Assembly: GCA_902812365.1 (NCBI GenBank)
Contig: CADDZC010000004.1
Location: 37,287-101,286 of the forward strand
Source of the DNA: Acidobacteriota bacterium
GTDB lineage: Bacteria > Acidobacteriota > Terriglobia > UBA7540
Reading direction: 5' to 3'
Length of the DNA: 64,000 bases
Shown here: positions 53,384-64,000 of the stretch, one piece after another
Position numbering within the stretch: the stretch's first letter is position 1
How the letters are laid out: the number at the start of each line of letters is the position of its first letter
Program-made: the position numbers and the translations under genes
The notes under the pieces: model-generated
What the model was told of the DNA's origin: nothing
The model's database searches: none
Seen by the model: the letters and a program-made list of their open reading frames with translations, nothing else

Positions 53384-54247
53384 TCAAGCCTTGGCCGCCG
53401 CGGCTTCACCCTTCTCGATCGGCGCGTCCACCAAATTACCCCACTCCGTCCAGCTTCCATCGTAGTTGCGGACGCGATCGAATCCTAGTAAGTATTTGAG
53501 AACAAACCAGGTATGCGAACTTCTCTCGCCGATCCGGCAGTAGGCAACCACCTCCTTGTCCGGGCGGACGCCCTGGGCCTCATACAGCTTCACCAGCTCG
53601 TCGTAGGACCTGAACGTCCCATCATCATTCGCGGCCTTTGACCACGGAATATTGACCGCCCCGGGGATGTGCCCGCCGCGCTGGGCGGTTTCCGTCATGC
53701 CGGGAGGGGCAATGACTTTGCCGGTGAACTCGTCCGGCGACCGCACGTCCACCAAATAAGCGTTCTTCTTCTCCAGAACTTGGAAAATCTGCTCGCGGCG
53801 CGCGCGAACGGATTCATCGGGCACTGCCGCCCGGTAGGTCGTGGGCGTGATCTTCGGCACCTCCGTCGTGAACGGGCGGCCTTCCAATTCCCACTTTTTC
53901 CGCCCGCCGTTCATAAGCCGGACGTCCTTGTGGCCGAAGTACTTAAGCTGCCATAAGGCATACGCGGCAAACCAGTTGTTGTTGTCGCCGTACAGGACGA
54001 CGGTCGTATCGTTGCTGATTCCCGACTTGCCCAGCAACTCCTCGATCTGGCGCTGGCCGAGAAGGTCGCGGCGCACGTTGTCCTGGAGCTGTGTCGTCCA
54101 GTTCCAACCCACCGCGTTTTTGATGTGGCCCTTGTCGTAGGCGCTGGTATCGACGTCGACCTCCACCAACCGAACCTTGGGGTCGTCCGTATGCTCGGCA
54201 ACCCATTGTGTGCTAACGAGAACTTCCGGATGTTTGTAGTCGCCCAT
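53384..54247 (-). CDS. Thiosulfate sulfurtransferase (tandem rhodanese)
   Basis: The 287-residue product starts at ATG 54247 (MGDYKHPEVLVSTQWVAEHT), with GAGGAGGATCG upstream; the upstream ATG at 54268 is part of that site. The first rhodanese domain is inactive and the second has the active-site loop VAYCRIGERSSHTWFVLKYL. VEVDVDTSAYDKGHIKNAVG and LMNGGRKKWELEGRP are family motifs. It transfers sulfane sulfur to thiophilic acceptors. There is no signal peptide, so it is cytoplasmic. Confidence 0.93.
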   Translation of the reverse strand: MGDYKHPEVLVSTQWVAEHTDDPKVRLVEVDVDTSAYDKGHIKNAVGWNWTTQLQDNVRRDLLGQRQIEELLGKSGISNDTTVVLYGDNNNWFAAYALWQLKYFGHKDVRLMNGGRKKWELEGRPFTTEVPKITPTTYRAAVPDESVRARREQIFQVLEKKNAYLVDVRSPDEFTGKVIAPPGMTETAQRGGHIPGAVNIPWSKAANDDGTFRSYDELVKLYEAQGVRPDKEVVAYCRIGERSSHTWFVLKYLLGFDRVRNYDGSWTEWGNLVDAPIEKGEAAAAKA

Positions 54248-54592
54248 GATCGTGTCGATCCTCCTCAATTCAATTTGGAAACTGTGGGATGCAAACTGCG
54301 CTTAAAGCTGCAGATAAGAAAAGCGCGGGCTTCAACAGCAACAGCGGTCAATCCGCTGGGTATAAGGAACGTTATGGTTGCACGTCCGCATCGATGCTCT
54401 TCTTCTACCAAAAACGACGATGGTTTGCAAGTCTTTTTTCATCAGGCCCCGCGGCCTAGCCCCCGTCGTGACCATGGAACGGCCCTGCTCAACCCCGTGG
54501 ATGGGCCCGCCGATAACAGCTTCGGGACGGGAGCGGCGCGGCCGGTACCGGACGCAAAGGTATGCCCCGCGGTTAAGGAAGGCAGGGCAACG
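54248..54592. other. Divergent intergenic region, rhodanese and HD-GYP genes
   Basis: These 345 bp hold no supported gene. They should contain the promoters of both divergent genes; no pair of consensus hexamers stands out. AAGGAAGG before the HD-GYP ATG is its ribosome-binding site. Confidence 0.5.
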
Positions 54593-55552
54593 ATGAAATC
54601 CAAGCTTATTCGGGAGCTGAGCATCGTCAATCGCGAGCTGTGGCTGGTGCTGTCGATGATGATCATCCTGGCGGCGGTCAACTTTCTGGTGGCCTCCGAT
54701 CGAATGCTGTTGGGTCTGTACACCTTACCGGTCATCTTTTCCGCCTATGTCTATGGTCGGCGGCACGCCACCCTGACGGCTGTGGCCTCGGCAGCTTTGG
54801 TGGTGCTCCTGGCCCACCTCAATCCCCGGCTGTTTGACCACCAGAGCTCGGCTCCGATCGCCGGTGAGAAATGGTATGACCTCGGAGTGTGGGCGGGCAC
54901 CCTCATGATCATGGCCTACGCTATGGGAACGCTCTACGAGCGCATGACGGCGCGAGTCGCGGAGTTACGCGAGACGTATCACGGCGTCCTTATGATCCTG
55001 CGGCACTTTATCTCTAAAGACAAATACACGGAAAACCATTCCTATCGGGTTTCGGTCTACGCCGCCCGGATTGCCACTTACATGGGCCTTGGCCCCGAGC
55101 GGGTGGAAGACGTTCGATCCGCCGCGCTCCTTCACGATATCGGGAAACTCGAAATTAGCCGCGAGCTCCTTTACAAGGCCGCGCGCCTGACGGAGGAAGA
55201 ATTTGAGGAGATGAAGAGTCATGTGGAGAAGGGCGTCCATATGCTGGAGCCGGTCGGGGGGTCGTTGCGGCGCATCATCCCCATCATTCTCGCCCACCAC
55301 GACAAGTTCGACGGTTCTGGCTATCACGGAACGGCCGGCACCAGCATTCCCATCGAGGCGCGCATCATCAGCGTCGCCGACGTCTATGACTCGCTCACCA
55401 GCGACCGCCCTTACCGCAAGGCGATGTCTCCCTTTGAGGCCAAGGAAATCATTGCCCGCGGCGCGGGCCGGGATTTCGATCCAGCCGTGGTTGACGCCTT
55501 TCTGGCGGCCTTCGACAGTATGGAAATGGAGGTGCCCGAAGTCATGGTGTAA
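54593..55552 (+). CDS. Membrane-bound HD-GYP phosphodiesterase
   Basis: The 319-residue product starts at ATG 54593 (MKSKLIRELSIVNRELWLVL). The N-terminal region has about four TM segments (LSMMIILAAVNFLVASD, LLGLYTLPVIFSAYVYG, TAVASAALVVLLAHL and WAGTLMIMAYAMGTLYE). The HD-GYP domain has HSYRVSVYAARIATYMGLGP, SAALLHDIGKLEISRELLYK, IIPIILAHHDKFDGSGYHGT and ADVYDSLTSDRPYRKAMS. The GYP position reads GSGYHG, the usual form. Such proteins hydrolyse cyclic di-GMP. The input signal is not evident. Confidence 0.92.
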   Translation: MKSKLIRELSIVNRELWLVLSMMIILAAVNFLVASDRMLLGLYTLPVIFSAYVYGRRHATLTAVASAALVVLLAHLNPRLFDHQSSAPIAGEKWYDLGVWAGTLMIMAYAMGTLYERMTARVAELRETYHGVLMILRHFISKDKYTENHSYRVSVYAARIATYMGLGPERVEDVRSAALLHDIGKLEISRELLYKAARLTEEEFEEMKSHVEKGVHMLEPVGGSLRRIIPIILAHHDKFDGSGYHGTAGTSIPIEARIISVADVYDSLTSDRPYRKAMSPFEAKEIIARGAGRDFDPAVVDAFLAAFDSMEMEVPEVMV

Positions 55553-55667
55553 ACACCCGGCTCTCGAGTGAAGCCAACTGAACGGAGCGCCATTTTTCAC
55601 GGTCCTGCCGCAAGGGCCCGGCCGTGGGCTTCTTGCTTCGCCAGATGTTGCGTTGCTTCAACGGCGC

Positions 55668-55696
55668 TTGACACTCCCCTTTCCCTTGACCATAAT
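55668..55696 (+). promoter_or_regulatory. pyrG promoter candidate (TTGACA, 17 bp, CATAAT)
   Basis: TTGACA at 55668-55673 and CATAAT at 55691-55696 have an ideal 17-bp spacer. The leader to pyrG would be about 150 nt. No other gene is visible between 55553 and 55851. Confidence 0.7.
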
Positions 55697-55833
55697 AGCT
55701 CGTACCGAATCCTTCCTTGCTTCCGCCATTTCGGTACGTTGATCGTTGGCGTCAACTGCAATGGCTGGCCCGCTGGTGTGAAACCTGGCGGGGCAAACCA
55801 TAATGCGCGGGTAGCGGTTGGACCCAACAATAG

Positions 55834-57519
<1,686 letters not shown>

Positions 57520-57582
57520 CTGTGGTTCACGCGACCGGGGCCAGTGGCTGCCCGCCGGCGGAGTCCGGGTAGGGTTTTTCTG

Positions 57583-58458
57583 GTGACTCACCGCTTCCAA
57601 ATTGGCGGCTTGACGGTCGGCGCGGGAGCGCCGCTGTTTCTGGTGGCCGGTCCGTGCGTGATTGAAACGGAACGCCATGCCATGAAGATGGCGGAGCGGC
57701 TGGGGCGCGCGTGCCGCGACCTCCGAGTGCCGTACATCTTCAAGGCGTCTTACGATAAGGCCAACCGGACTTCGGTGGCGGCTTTTCGGGGCCCGGGCTT
57801 GAAGAAAGGGCTCGACATCCTGGCGCGAATTAAGAGAGAGTTCGGCGTGCCGGTGCTGACCGATGTACATGAGGTTGCTCACGTCGCGCCGGCCGCCGAG
57901 GTGTGCGACGTCATTCAAATTCCGGCGTTCCTCTCGCGGCAGACCGACCTGCTGTTGGAAGCTGGGCGGAGCGGGGCGGCGGTCAATATCAAGAAAGGGC
58001 AATTCCTTGCGCCCTGGGATCTGCGGTACGCCGTCGAAAAGGTGGCCAGCACGGGGAACCGCCGCATCCTGGTCACCGAGCGCGGCACGACTTTTGGTTA
58101 CAACAATCTCGTGGTCGATATGCGCGGCCTGGCGGTCATGAAAGACTTCGGCTATCCGGTCGTGCTCGATGTCACCCACTCCTTGCAACTGCCGGGCGGC
58201 GAAGGCCGGCGTAGCGGCGGCCAGCCCCAGTTCATCGAAACCCTGGCCCGCGCCGGCGTCGCGGCGGGAGCCGACGGCATTTTCATGGAGGTGCACGATC
58301 ATCCTGCCCGGGCGCTTTCCGACGGCCCGAACGCGCTCGACCTGAAGCTCTTCAGGCCGCTCGTCAGCCGACTCCGCGACCTCGGGGCATTGGTCAGGAA
58401 ATTCCGAGACAGCTCGGCTGGCCACACTCGCCGTCCGTGGCCGAAAGGACGAGTATGA
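57583..58458 (+). CDS. kdsA: 3-deoxy-D-manno-octulosonate 8-phosphate synthase
   Basis: The product of about 291 residues starts at GTG 57583 (VTHRFQIGGLTVGAGAPLFL); earlier in-frame codons from 57544 are not supported by a ribosome-binding site. Family motifs are LVAGPCVIETERHAMKMAER, IFKASYDKANRTSVAAFRGP, VPVLTDVHEVAHVAPAAEVC, IQIPAFLSRQTDLLLEAG, VNIKKGQFLAPWD and GADGIFMEVHDHPARALSDG. It makes KDO-8-P for lipopolysaccharide, so the host is a diderm. The last residues overlap the start of the DUF4188 gene by 4 bp. Confidence 0.95.
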   Translation: MTHRFQIGGLTVGAGAPLFLVAGPCVIETERHAMKMAERLGRACRDLRVPYIFKASYDKANRTSVAAFRGPGLKKGLDILARIKREFGVPVLTDVHEVAHVAPAAEVCDVIQIPAFLSRQTDLLLEAGRSGAAVNIKKGQFLAPWDLRYAVEKVASTGNRRILVTERGTTFGYNNLVVDMRGLAVMKDFGYPVVLDVTHSLQLPGGEGRRSGGQPQFIETLARAGVAAGADGIFMEVHDHPARALSDGPNALDLKLFRPLVSRLRDLGALVRKFRDSSAGHTRRPWPKGRV

Positions 58459-58973
58459 AGACGCGGCCTCGCCGCCTCACCGTTGACCTTTCCGCCTACC
58501 CCGATCTGGTGGTCATCTATCTGGGCATGCGCGTGAATCGTCTGCGCGGCCTCAAAACCCTGCTGGACTTCGGCGGCCGCATCTCGAAAGCCGTGGCGGC
58601 CCGCCCGGACGGCCTGCTGCTGCACGAAAATCTGATCTACTCCCTGGTGCCGCCCCACCTCGGAATGCGCCAGTATTGGCGGGACTTCGAATCGCTGGAA
58701 ACCTGGGCCCGGTCGCTGCCCCATCAAGAATGGTGGCAGACCTTTTTGCGCGACTCGGGAGGCACGGGTTTCTGGCACGAGACCTACTCCATGCGCGGCG
58801 GCATGGAAGCGATTTATGTCGACGTCAACGCTCCGCTCGGATTGATGCGTTTTGGCCAAACTCAGCCGGCACGTGGATCCATGTTTTCGGCGCGCGCGCG
58901 GCTCCGCTTACCGGGCGAGCCGAAGCTTCCGCCCGCCGTACCGGAGAGCGCCTCCGCGGACCAGTCAAGCTAA
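58455..58973 (+). CDS. DUF4188-like monooxygenase-family protein
   Basis: The 172-residue product starts at ATG 58455 (MKTRPRRLTVDLSAYPDLVV) with AAAGGACGAG upstream. The conserved core reads VVIYLGMRVNRLRGLKTLLD, LLHENLIYSLVPPHLGMRQY, WRDFESLETWARSLPHQEWW and GTGFWHETYSMRGGMEAIYV. This is the DUF4188 pattern, a dimeric alpha-beta barrel-type family annotated as monooxygenase-like. No catalytic evidence is visible. It overlaps kdsA by 4 bp. Confidence 0.8.
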   Translation: MKTRPRRLTVDLSAYPDLVVIYLGMRVNRLRGLKTLLDFGGRISKAVAARPDGLLLHENLIYSLVPPHLGMRQYWRDFESLETWARSLPHQEWWQTFLRDSGGTGFWHETYSMRGGMEAIYVDVNAPLGLMRFGQTQPARGSMFSARARLRLPGEPKLPPAVPESASADQSS

Positions 58974-58986
58974 AGGAGTCGCCGCC

Positions 58987-60222
58987 GTGAATATTCGATG
59001 CCTGATGCTGGGTTGTCTCCTGGCGATGCCGGCCGCGCCGTCCTCGCCCCAGGATCAGGCGGAACTCTCCCGCCTGATCGCCGAGCACCACGCCAAACAG
59101 GACATCGTGAAGCCGCCGCGGGGCCTGCTGAAGCACGAATACCTGGTCCCGGCGGGGCCGTATTTTCAGCTCTTCGACTGGGACACCTATTTTATGGGCG
59201 TAGCATTGAGCTACGACGGAATCGGGAGGCCGCTGGCCAGTTCGGTCGAGGATTTCCTCGAGTTTGTCGATGAGTACGCCAACTGGCCGGGCTACACGCC
59301 GCGCGAGATTGCTCCCGACAGGTTCTGGGCGCTGCCGGAGATGTGCAAGCCTTTCCTGGCTCAGGCGGCGCTGCGCGCCTCGATGACGAGGAAGAGCGCC
59401 GCGTGGCTCAAGGAGAAATCCGGCGCCTCGGGCGAGACCTATTACGTGAAGCTCGCTCACACGCTCAGCTTCTGGGAAAACACCCGGCGATCGCCCGACG
59501 GCCTGTTCCGCTGGTACAACGGGGTTGAGAGCGGCGTCGATAACAATCCGGCGGTGGCTGACCGGCCGGCCGAAACCACCGAGGGCGTCGACCTGCAGTG
59601 CTACCTCGACCGCGAGTATCGGGCCATGGCCGTTCTCGCCGACAAGCTCGGCTACCAAGACGACGCGGCCGAGTACCGGGGCCGGGCGGCGGAGCTCGAG
59701 CGGCTGGTCCGCCAGCGCATGTGGTCGCGGCCAGACGGCATGTTCCTCAACCTCAACGCCCGCACGGGCGAGTTCATCCGCGTCAAGACCTGGACCAATC
59801 TGGTGCCCTTGTGGGCCGGCATCGCCACGCCCGAGCAGGCCGACCGCATGATCCGCCGCCACTTGCTCAATCCGCGAGAGTTTTGGTCCGAGCATGGCGT
59901 GCGCACGCTGGCGCCGAGCGAGCCGCTGTACAACCCGGCCTCCGGATACTGGCGCGGCCCGATTTGGGTGATTTCCAACTACCTGTTGATGCATGGCCTC
60001 ATGAACTATGGCTACCGCCAGCCGGCTCGCGAGCTCGCCCAACGAACGGTCGCGCTGCTCGTCGACGATTATCGCCGCACCGGCGGCATGAACGAATGCT
60101 ATGACCCGGACACCGGCGCGCCGACGGCGGGCGGACATTTCCTCAGTTGGAATCTGCTCGCCGAACACATGGTGGAAGAAGCGGAGCGGAACAGTGATCC
60201 GACGGCGTGCCGCGGGTTTTGA
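58987..60222 (+). CDS. Trehalase-like glycoside hydrolase (alpha/alpha toroid)
   Basis: The 411-residue product starts at GTG 58987 (MNIRCLMLGCLLAMPAAPSS), a signal peptide, with AAAGGAG 8 bp upstream. The catalytic barrel contains YFQLFDWDTYFMGVALSYDG, with the conserved WD, GLFRWYNGVESGVDNNPAVA, CYLDREYRAMAVLADKLGYQ, YWRGPIWVISNYLLMHGLMN and GGMNECYDPDTGAPTAGG. These fit the MGH1/GH63/GH37 superfamily of alpha-glucosidases and trehalases. The substrate is not certain. Confidence 0.85.
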   Translation: MNIRCLMLGCLLAMPAAPSSPQDQAELSRLIAEHHAKQDIVKPPRGLLKHEYLVPAGPYFQLFDWDTYFMGVALSYDGIGRPLASSVEDFLEFVDEYANWPGYTPREIAPDRFWALPEMCKPFLAQAALRASMTRKSAAWLKEKSGASGETYYVKLAHTLSFWENTRRSPDGLFRWYNGVESGVDNNPAVADRPAETTEGVDLQCYLDREYRAMAVLADKLGYQDDAAEYRGRAAELERLVRQRMWSRPDGMFLNLNARTGEFIRVKTWTNLVPLWAGIATPEQADRMIRRHLLNPREFWSEHGVRTLAPSEPLYNPASGYWRGPIWVISNYLLMHGLMNYGYRQPARELAQRTVALLVDDYRRTGGMNECYDPDTGAPTAGGHFLSWNLLAEHMVEEAERNSDPTACRGF

Positions 60223-60351
60223 CGCCCGGCCGGCGGTGGCCGCCGTCTCTGAAGCCGGCGGCCGAGCCGCTCGGCGCGCGTCCTTCCGCCGCCTGGACGC
60301 GCCCCGCTCTGACAGCCGCTGCCGGACAGCTCCGTTGAGGGCCCCCGCCGA

Positions 60352-61386
60352 ATGAAATCCGTTCTCCCCAGCCCGCCCGCCGCCCGAGCGGCAACCTCTG
60401 CCTCGCGCAGCAAGCTGATTTTGGCGTTCGCGGCGGTGTACACGATTTGGGGTTCCACTTATCTCGCCATCCGTTACGCCATCGAGACCGTGCCGCCCTT
60501 CCTGATGGCGGGCGGACGCTTTCTCCTGGCCGGCGCCATTCTGTTTCTGTGGGCGCGGCGGCGCGGCGCTCCAAACCCTTCGCGGCGGGAATGGCGGTCA
60601 GCGACCGTCGTCGGAGCGCTCCTGTTTCTGTGCGGCAACGGATCGCTAACCTGGGCCGAGCAGCGCGTACCGACGGGGCTGGCGGCGTTGCTGCTTTCGG
60701 TCATCCCCTTGTGGATGGTCTTGCTCCATCTGGTGGAAGAGCGGGGAGCCGGCTTCGGTCCGCGACTCGGTTTCGGTCTGGCGCTTGGGATTCTAGGGAT
60801 CATCGTGCTGGTGGGCCCAAGCGATGTGCTGGGCGGCGGCCGCGTGGATACGCTCGGAGCCGCCGCGCTACTCGGCGGAGCGTTCTGCTGGGCGGCGGGG
60901 TCGCTTCATTCGCGCCGTGTCGCCTTGCCGGCTTCGGCGTCAATGGCGGCGGCGCTCGAGATGCTCTCCGGCGGTTTTTTGCTGGTGGTGGCGGGAGTGG
61001 CAAGCGGCGAAGCCGGCCACTTCCATCCGCAAAGAGCCGCTCTTCGATCGCTCCTGGCCATAGCGTATCTGGTGATTTTCGGATCGCTGGTGGGCTTCAC
61101 CTCGTACAATTATATGCTCTCTCATTCGACGCCGGCCCGCGTCGGAACGTACGCGTACGTCAATCCGGTGATCGCGGTTTTTCTGGGTTGGTGGGTGGCC
61201 CACGAACCGGTCACGCCCCGCACCCTGGCGGCCGCCGTGATTATTATCTCGGCGGTGGTGCTCATCTTGAGCCATCCTCCCACCGCCCTGCCGGCCACTT
61301 GCGAGGAAGCCGCGGCTCTGCCCGGCGACGAACAACCCTCCCGGCCCTCAACGCCTCTGACCGCCGGACTCCAGCGAAAAAGTTGA
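60352..61386 (+). CDS. EamA/DMT-family transporter
   Basis: This 344-residue protein has ten predicted TM segments in two EamA repeats. The first begins LILAFAAVYTIWGSTYLAIR and has PPFLMAGGRFLLAGAILFLW; the second includes YLVIFGSLVGFTSYNYMLSH and TPARVGTYAYVNPVIAVFLG. These are the conserved family segments. It exports metabolites or amino acids; the substrate is unknown. The C-terminal 35 residues are hydrophilic and low in complexity. Confidence 0.92.
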   Translation: MKSVLPSPPAARAATSASRSKLILAFAAVYTIWGSTYLAIRYAIETVPPFLMAGGRFLLAGAILFLWARRRGAPNPSRREWRSATVVGALLFLCGNGSLTWAEQRVPTGLAALLLSVIPLWMVLLHLVEERGAGFGPRLGFGLALGILGIIVLVGPSDVLGGGRVDTLGAAALLGGAFCWAAGSLHSRRVALPASASMAAALEMLSGGFLLVVAGVASGEAGHFHPQRAALRSLLAIAYLVIFGSLVGFTSYNYMLSHSTPARVGTYAYVNPVIAVFLGWWVAHEPVTPRTLAAAVIIISAVVLILSHPPTALPATCEEAAALPGDEQPSRPSTPLTAGLQRKS

Positions 61387-61495
61387 AGTCGCCGCTTCGC
61401 GCGGACTTCCCGATCCGCGGCCGGCGCCCATCCTCGGCGGCGGGTCAGCGGACCCATCGCCCGAATTCCTCCTGCGCCCGTCCCGCCTTCCGGAC

Positions 61496-62401
61496 TTACA
61501 CGGCCGCGCCCCGTGCCGCCAGAGCCTTAGCCACCACCTCGCCGATCAGCGCCGGACTCTGGGCTACCATGACTCCGGCGGCTTCCAGGGCGGCAATCTT
61601 GTCGGCCGCCGTGCCTCTTCCGCCCGAGATGATCGCCCCGGCATGACCCATGCGGCGCCCGGCAGGAGCGGCGCGGCCGGCAATAAAGCCGACCACGGGC
61701 TTGCGGACGTGCTCCCGAATGTAGGCGGCCGCCTCCTCTTCCGCCGAGCCGCCAATCTCCCCAATCAACACGATCGCCTGCGTCCCCGGATCGGCATTCA
61801 TCAGGGCGAGCACATCGACGAAACTGGTGCCGATGATCGGATCTCCGCCGATGCCCACGCAGGTCGACTGGCCGATGCCGAGCGCCGTTAACTGCCCCAC
61901 CGCTTCATAGGTGAGCGTGCCGCTGCGGGAGATCACACCGACGTAGCCAGGCTTATGGATGTGCGCCGGCATGATGCCGACTTTGCACTTCCCGGGAGAA
62001 ATGACGCCCGGGCAGTTGGGACCAATCAGCCGGGTCTTTTGGCCGGCCAGAAACCGCTTCACACGGATCATATCGAAGGTGGGGATGCCTTCCGTAATGG
62101 CCACCACCAGCGGCAGCCCGGCGTCGGCGGCCTCCATGATGGCGTCGGCGGCGAATGGGGCTGGCACGAAGATGACCGAAGCGTTCGCTCCGGTTGCCGC
62201 CACCGCTTCCTCAACCGTGTTGAACACCGGAACGCCGTCGCCGGCGTTCGAGCCCAGGGCGAACTCGCCGCCCTTTCCCGGCGTCACTCCCGCCACCACT
62301 CTTGTGCCGTATTCGATCGCCTGCCGGGCATGGAACCCGCCTTCGCGGCCGGTGATGCCCTGGACGAGCAGGCGCGTGTTTTCATCAACGAGAATCGACA
62401 T
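61496..62401 (-). CDS. sucD: Succinyl-CoA ligase alpha subunit
   Basis: This 301-residue subunit carries the phosphohistidine site in [20 protein letters not shown], with the His in GHAG. It contains [40 protein letters not shown] and [20 protein letters not shown]. It catalyses the ATP/GDP-linked step from succinyl-CoA to succinate in the citric acid cycle. It lies 98 bp after sucC on the same strand. Confidence 0.97.
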   Translation of the reverse strand: MSILVDENTRLLVQGITGREGGFHARQAIEYGTRVVAGVTPGKGGEFALGSNAGDGVPVFNTVEEAVAATGANASVIFVPAPFAADAIMEAADAGLPLVVAITEGIPTFDMIRVKRFLAGQKTRLIGPNCPGVISPGKCKVGIMPAHIHKPGYVGVISRSGTLTYEAVGQLTALGIGQSTCVGIGGDPIIGTSFVDVLALMNADPGTQAIVLIGEIGGSAEEEAAAYIREHVRKPVVGFIAGRAAPAGRRMGHAGAIISGGRGTAADKIAALEAAGVMVAQSPALIGEVVAKALAARGAAV

Positions 62402-62499
62402 CAGTCTTCACCCATCGGCGCCCCGCCTTGCTCCCGCCCCAGGGACCGCCAAGTCCGCCACTTCGCCCCCCCGCCATCTTCAGCCGGCCATGGCTCGGT

Positions 62500-63663
62500 T
62501 CAGCGGCCGGCCAGCCGCACAACCTTTTCCGCCGCATCCTTCATTCCCGTCGCCACCGTGAAATTCAACCCGGAGCTGTTCAGGATGCTCCGGCCCAAGT
62601 CCACGTTGGTGCCCTCGAGCCGCACCACCACCGGAACTTTGACTCCCAAGGCCCTCGCCGCCGCCACCACGCCGTTGGCCACCGTATCGCACCGCATGAT
62701 GCCGCCGAAGATGTTGATGAGCACCGCGCGCACGTTGGGATCGCCAAGGATGATTTCAAAGCCGCGGCGAACCTGATCTTCGTTCGCCCCGCCGCCGATA
62801 TCCAGAAAATTGGCCGGCCTGCCGCCGGCGTATTGGATGATGTCCATCGTGGCCATGGCGAGACCGGCGCCGTTGACCATGCAGCCGACGTTGCCGTCGA
62901 GACGAATATAATTCAGCCGATACTCGGAAGCTTTGACCTCGAGCGGATCTTCCTCGTCGGGGTCGCGCAGACCGGCGATCTCCGGATGGCGGAAGAGCGC
63001 GTTGTCGTCAAAATTCATCTTGGCGTCCAGGGCCAGCAGCCGGCCGTCCCGCGTCAGCACGAACGGGTTGATCTCCACCAGCGAAGCGTCGGTGGCCTCG
63101 AAGGTCCGGTACAACCCGAGCAGGAATTGCGACGCCGCCGGCATCAGGCTGGAATCCAGGCCGAGCGCGAAGGCCAGCTTTCGCGCCTGGAACGCCTGCA
63201 ATCCCAAGGCCGGCTCGATCGCTTCCTGGCGGATCGTTTCCGGCTGCTCCGCCGCCACCGCCTCAATCTCCACTCCGCCTTCGGCCGAGGCCATGAACAC
63301 CGGCCGGCCAGCGGCGCGGTCGATCACCAGCCCCAGATAAAACTCGCGGGCCGCTTCCACGCCCTCCTCAATCAGCACCCGGCGCACGAGGCGCCCCTCA
63401 GGACCGGTTTGATGAGTGACCAGGCGCATCCCGAGAATCTGCCCGGCTATCTTCACGGCTTCATCAGGGCCGCGGGCAAGCCGGATGCCTCCGCCCTTCC
63501 CGCGCCCGCCGGCATGAATTTGCGCCTTCACCACGACCGTTCCGCCCCCAAGCTGGTCCGCCACGCCGCGAGCCTCTTCCGGGCGGGAAATCACTTCGCC
63601 CCGCGGGACCGCGACGCCATATCTGGCCAGAATTTGTTTCGCCTGATATTCGTGGATTTTCAT
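62500..63663 (-). CDS. sucC: Succinyl-CoA ligase beta subunit
   Basis: This 387-residue subunit has the ATP-grasp fold: MKIHEYQAKQILARYGVAVP, VVKAQIHAGGRGKGGGIRLA, LVEINPFVLTRDGRLLALDA, NFDDNALFRHPEIAGLRD and NGAGLAMATMDIIQYAGGRP. GGIMRCDTVANGVVAAARAL is near the C-terminus. It provides the nucleotide-binding and CoA-proximal parts of the enzyme. It is the first gene of sucCD. Confidence 0.97.
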   Translation of the reverse strand: MKIHEYQAKQILARYGVAVPRGEVISRPEEARGVADQLGGGTVVVKAQIHAGGRGKGGGIRLARGPDEAVKIAGQILGMRLVTHQTGPEGRLVRRVLIEEGVEAAREFYLGLVIDRAAGRPVFMASAEGGVEIEAVAAEQPETIRQEAIEPALGLQAFQARKLAFALGLDSSLMPAASQFLLGLYRTFEATDASLVEINPFVLTRDGRLLALDAKMNFDDNALFRHPEIAGLRDPDEEDPLEVKASEYRLNYIRLDGNVGCMVNGAGLAMATMDIIQYAGGRPANFLDIGGGANEDQVRRGFEIILGDPNVRAVLINIFGGIMRCDTVANGVVAAARALGVKVPVVVRLEGTNVDLGRSILNSSGLNFTVATGMKDAAEKVVRLAGR

Positions 63664-63766
63664 TTTGCCAAGGGCCGGTCGTCAGGGATGCGCGATCCGT
63701 GGGGCGAGGCGCTGGCGGCAGGGCGCGGTCACGTTACCACGAGGAATCCCGAACACCGAAGTTCAC

Positions 63767-63795
63767 ACTATAGAGAAACCGCGCAGAAAAGGCAA
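63767..63795 (-). promoter_or_regulatory. sucC promoter candidate (minus strand)
   Basis: On the minus strand, TTGCCT (63795-63790) and TATAGT (63772-63767) are separated by 17 bp. The -35 has two mismatches and the -10 has one mismatch to the sigma70 consensus. The leader to sucC would be about 97 nt. Confidence 0.6.
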
Positions 63796-63880
63796 CGCCG
63801 CGCCCTGGCGACTCGGCACAGGAGTGGCAGGGCTGGCGGGGTTGGGTTGGATTCCGCTCCAAAATAGCTATCCTGTTGAT

Positions 63881-64000
63881 TTTCATAGGCCTAGTGGCTT
63901 TCCGAGGCCGTTGGCTCCGAGCTTCGACGTATTTTCTACATCCTGTCCGAACCCCCCATTTCTCAACTATCTCCATTCTTTTCATCAACCTAGTGGCTTT
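63881..64000. repeat. Two 21-bp direct repeats, 99 bp apart, at the right edge
   Basis: TTTCAT---CCTAGTGGCTTT occurs at 63881-63901 and at 63980-64000, with 18 of 21 identical positions. The second copy ends exactly at the window edge, so more copies may follow. Confidence 0.6.

Larger units (their letters stand above)
63664..64000. other. Upstream region of sucC to the window edge
   Basis: These 337 bp have no supported gene; an 84-codon minus-strand frame here has no ribosome-binding site. The region contains a promoter for sucC and two copies of a 21-bp repeat, each listed separately. Confidence 0.5.

Noticed and set aside
58825..60168. 447-codon minus-strand frame opposite the trehalase-like gene
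   Set aside because: It is an antisense shadow; the plus strand has signal peptide, ribosome-binding site and catalytic motifs.

Overview
This is a GC-rich bacterial chromosome segment that most resembles Acidobacteriota. The lineage is an inference. It rests on a secreted VWFA-type protein of the kind expanded in that phylum, a run of exported TPR proteins, a ccm cluster with Cys-type CcmE and CQCGGC-type CcmH, and generally high GC with long antisense open frames. No rRNA is present to confirm it.

Positions 1-14,888 (all minus strand) hold the head half of a Mu-type prophage or phage-derived element, in transcription order: a TM/coiled-coil protein, a winged-helix protein, a DUF3486 small-terminase-like protein, a second winged-helix protein, a coiled-coil protein, a virion protein, large terminase, small proteins, a GTA-type three-TM holin, a DUF935 portal, a protein with an HELLE motif, a Mu-I-type protease with a nested scaffold start, a DUF2190-like decoration protein, major capsid, small connector proteins, a DUF1320-like protein, a virion morphogenesis protein, a tail-completion candidate and a tail-tube candidate. 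The rest of the tail lies beyond the left edge. No transposase, integrase, repressor or replication gene is visible. Beyond the promoter-proximal end of this operon lies a 519-bp intergenic region with four DnaA-box-like nonamers and a pair of 21-bp direct repeats; host-type genes follow.

Positions 15.4-21.8 kb carry a secreted VWFA protein and three exported TPR proteins. Then come groES-groEL with a perfect CIRCE operator and a terminator, a GIDE-like membrane protein, a LutC-type LUD protein, and a DksA/TraR zinc-finger gene with a sigma54-like promoter. After these are a membrane protein, dtd, an SDR, inositol-3-phosphate synthase, an M19 dipeptidase, a secreted cyclophilin and a polytopic membrane protein.

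Positions 34.5-47.2 kb form a cytochrome c maturation and extracytoplasmic thiol-redox island. One cluster reads ccmE-ccmF-ccmH-zinc ribbon-membrane protein-ccmA-ccmB-ccmC-ccmD. The other reads ccdA-lgt-TlpA-like-DsbD-alpha-like-Cys-rich membrane protein-phosphoesterase. Between them is a decayed PQQ dehydrogenase. CcmE uses CxxxY instead of HxxxY, and three different proteins carry a CcmH-like CxCG cysteine cluster.

Positions 47.4-64 kb carry a HAD hydrolase, isolated tRNA-Ile(GAU) and tRNA-Ala(UGC), small proteins, three neighbouring enzymes with twin-arginine N-termini (amidohydrolase, sulfite-oxidase-like, aldo-keto reductase), a tandem rhodanese, an HD-GYP protein, pyrG, kdsA, a DUF4188 protein, a trehalase-like glycosidase, an EamA transporter and sucCD.
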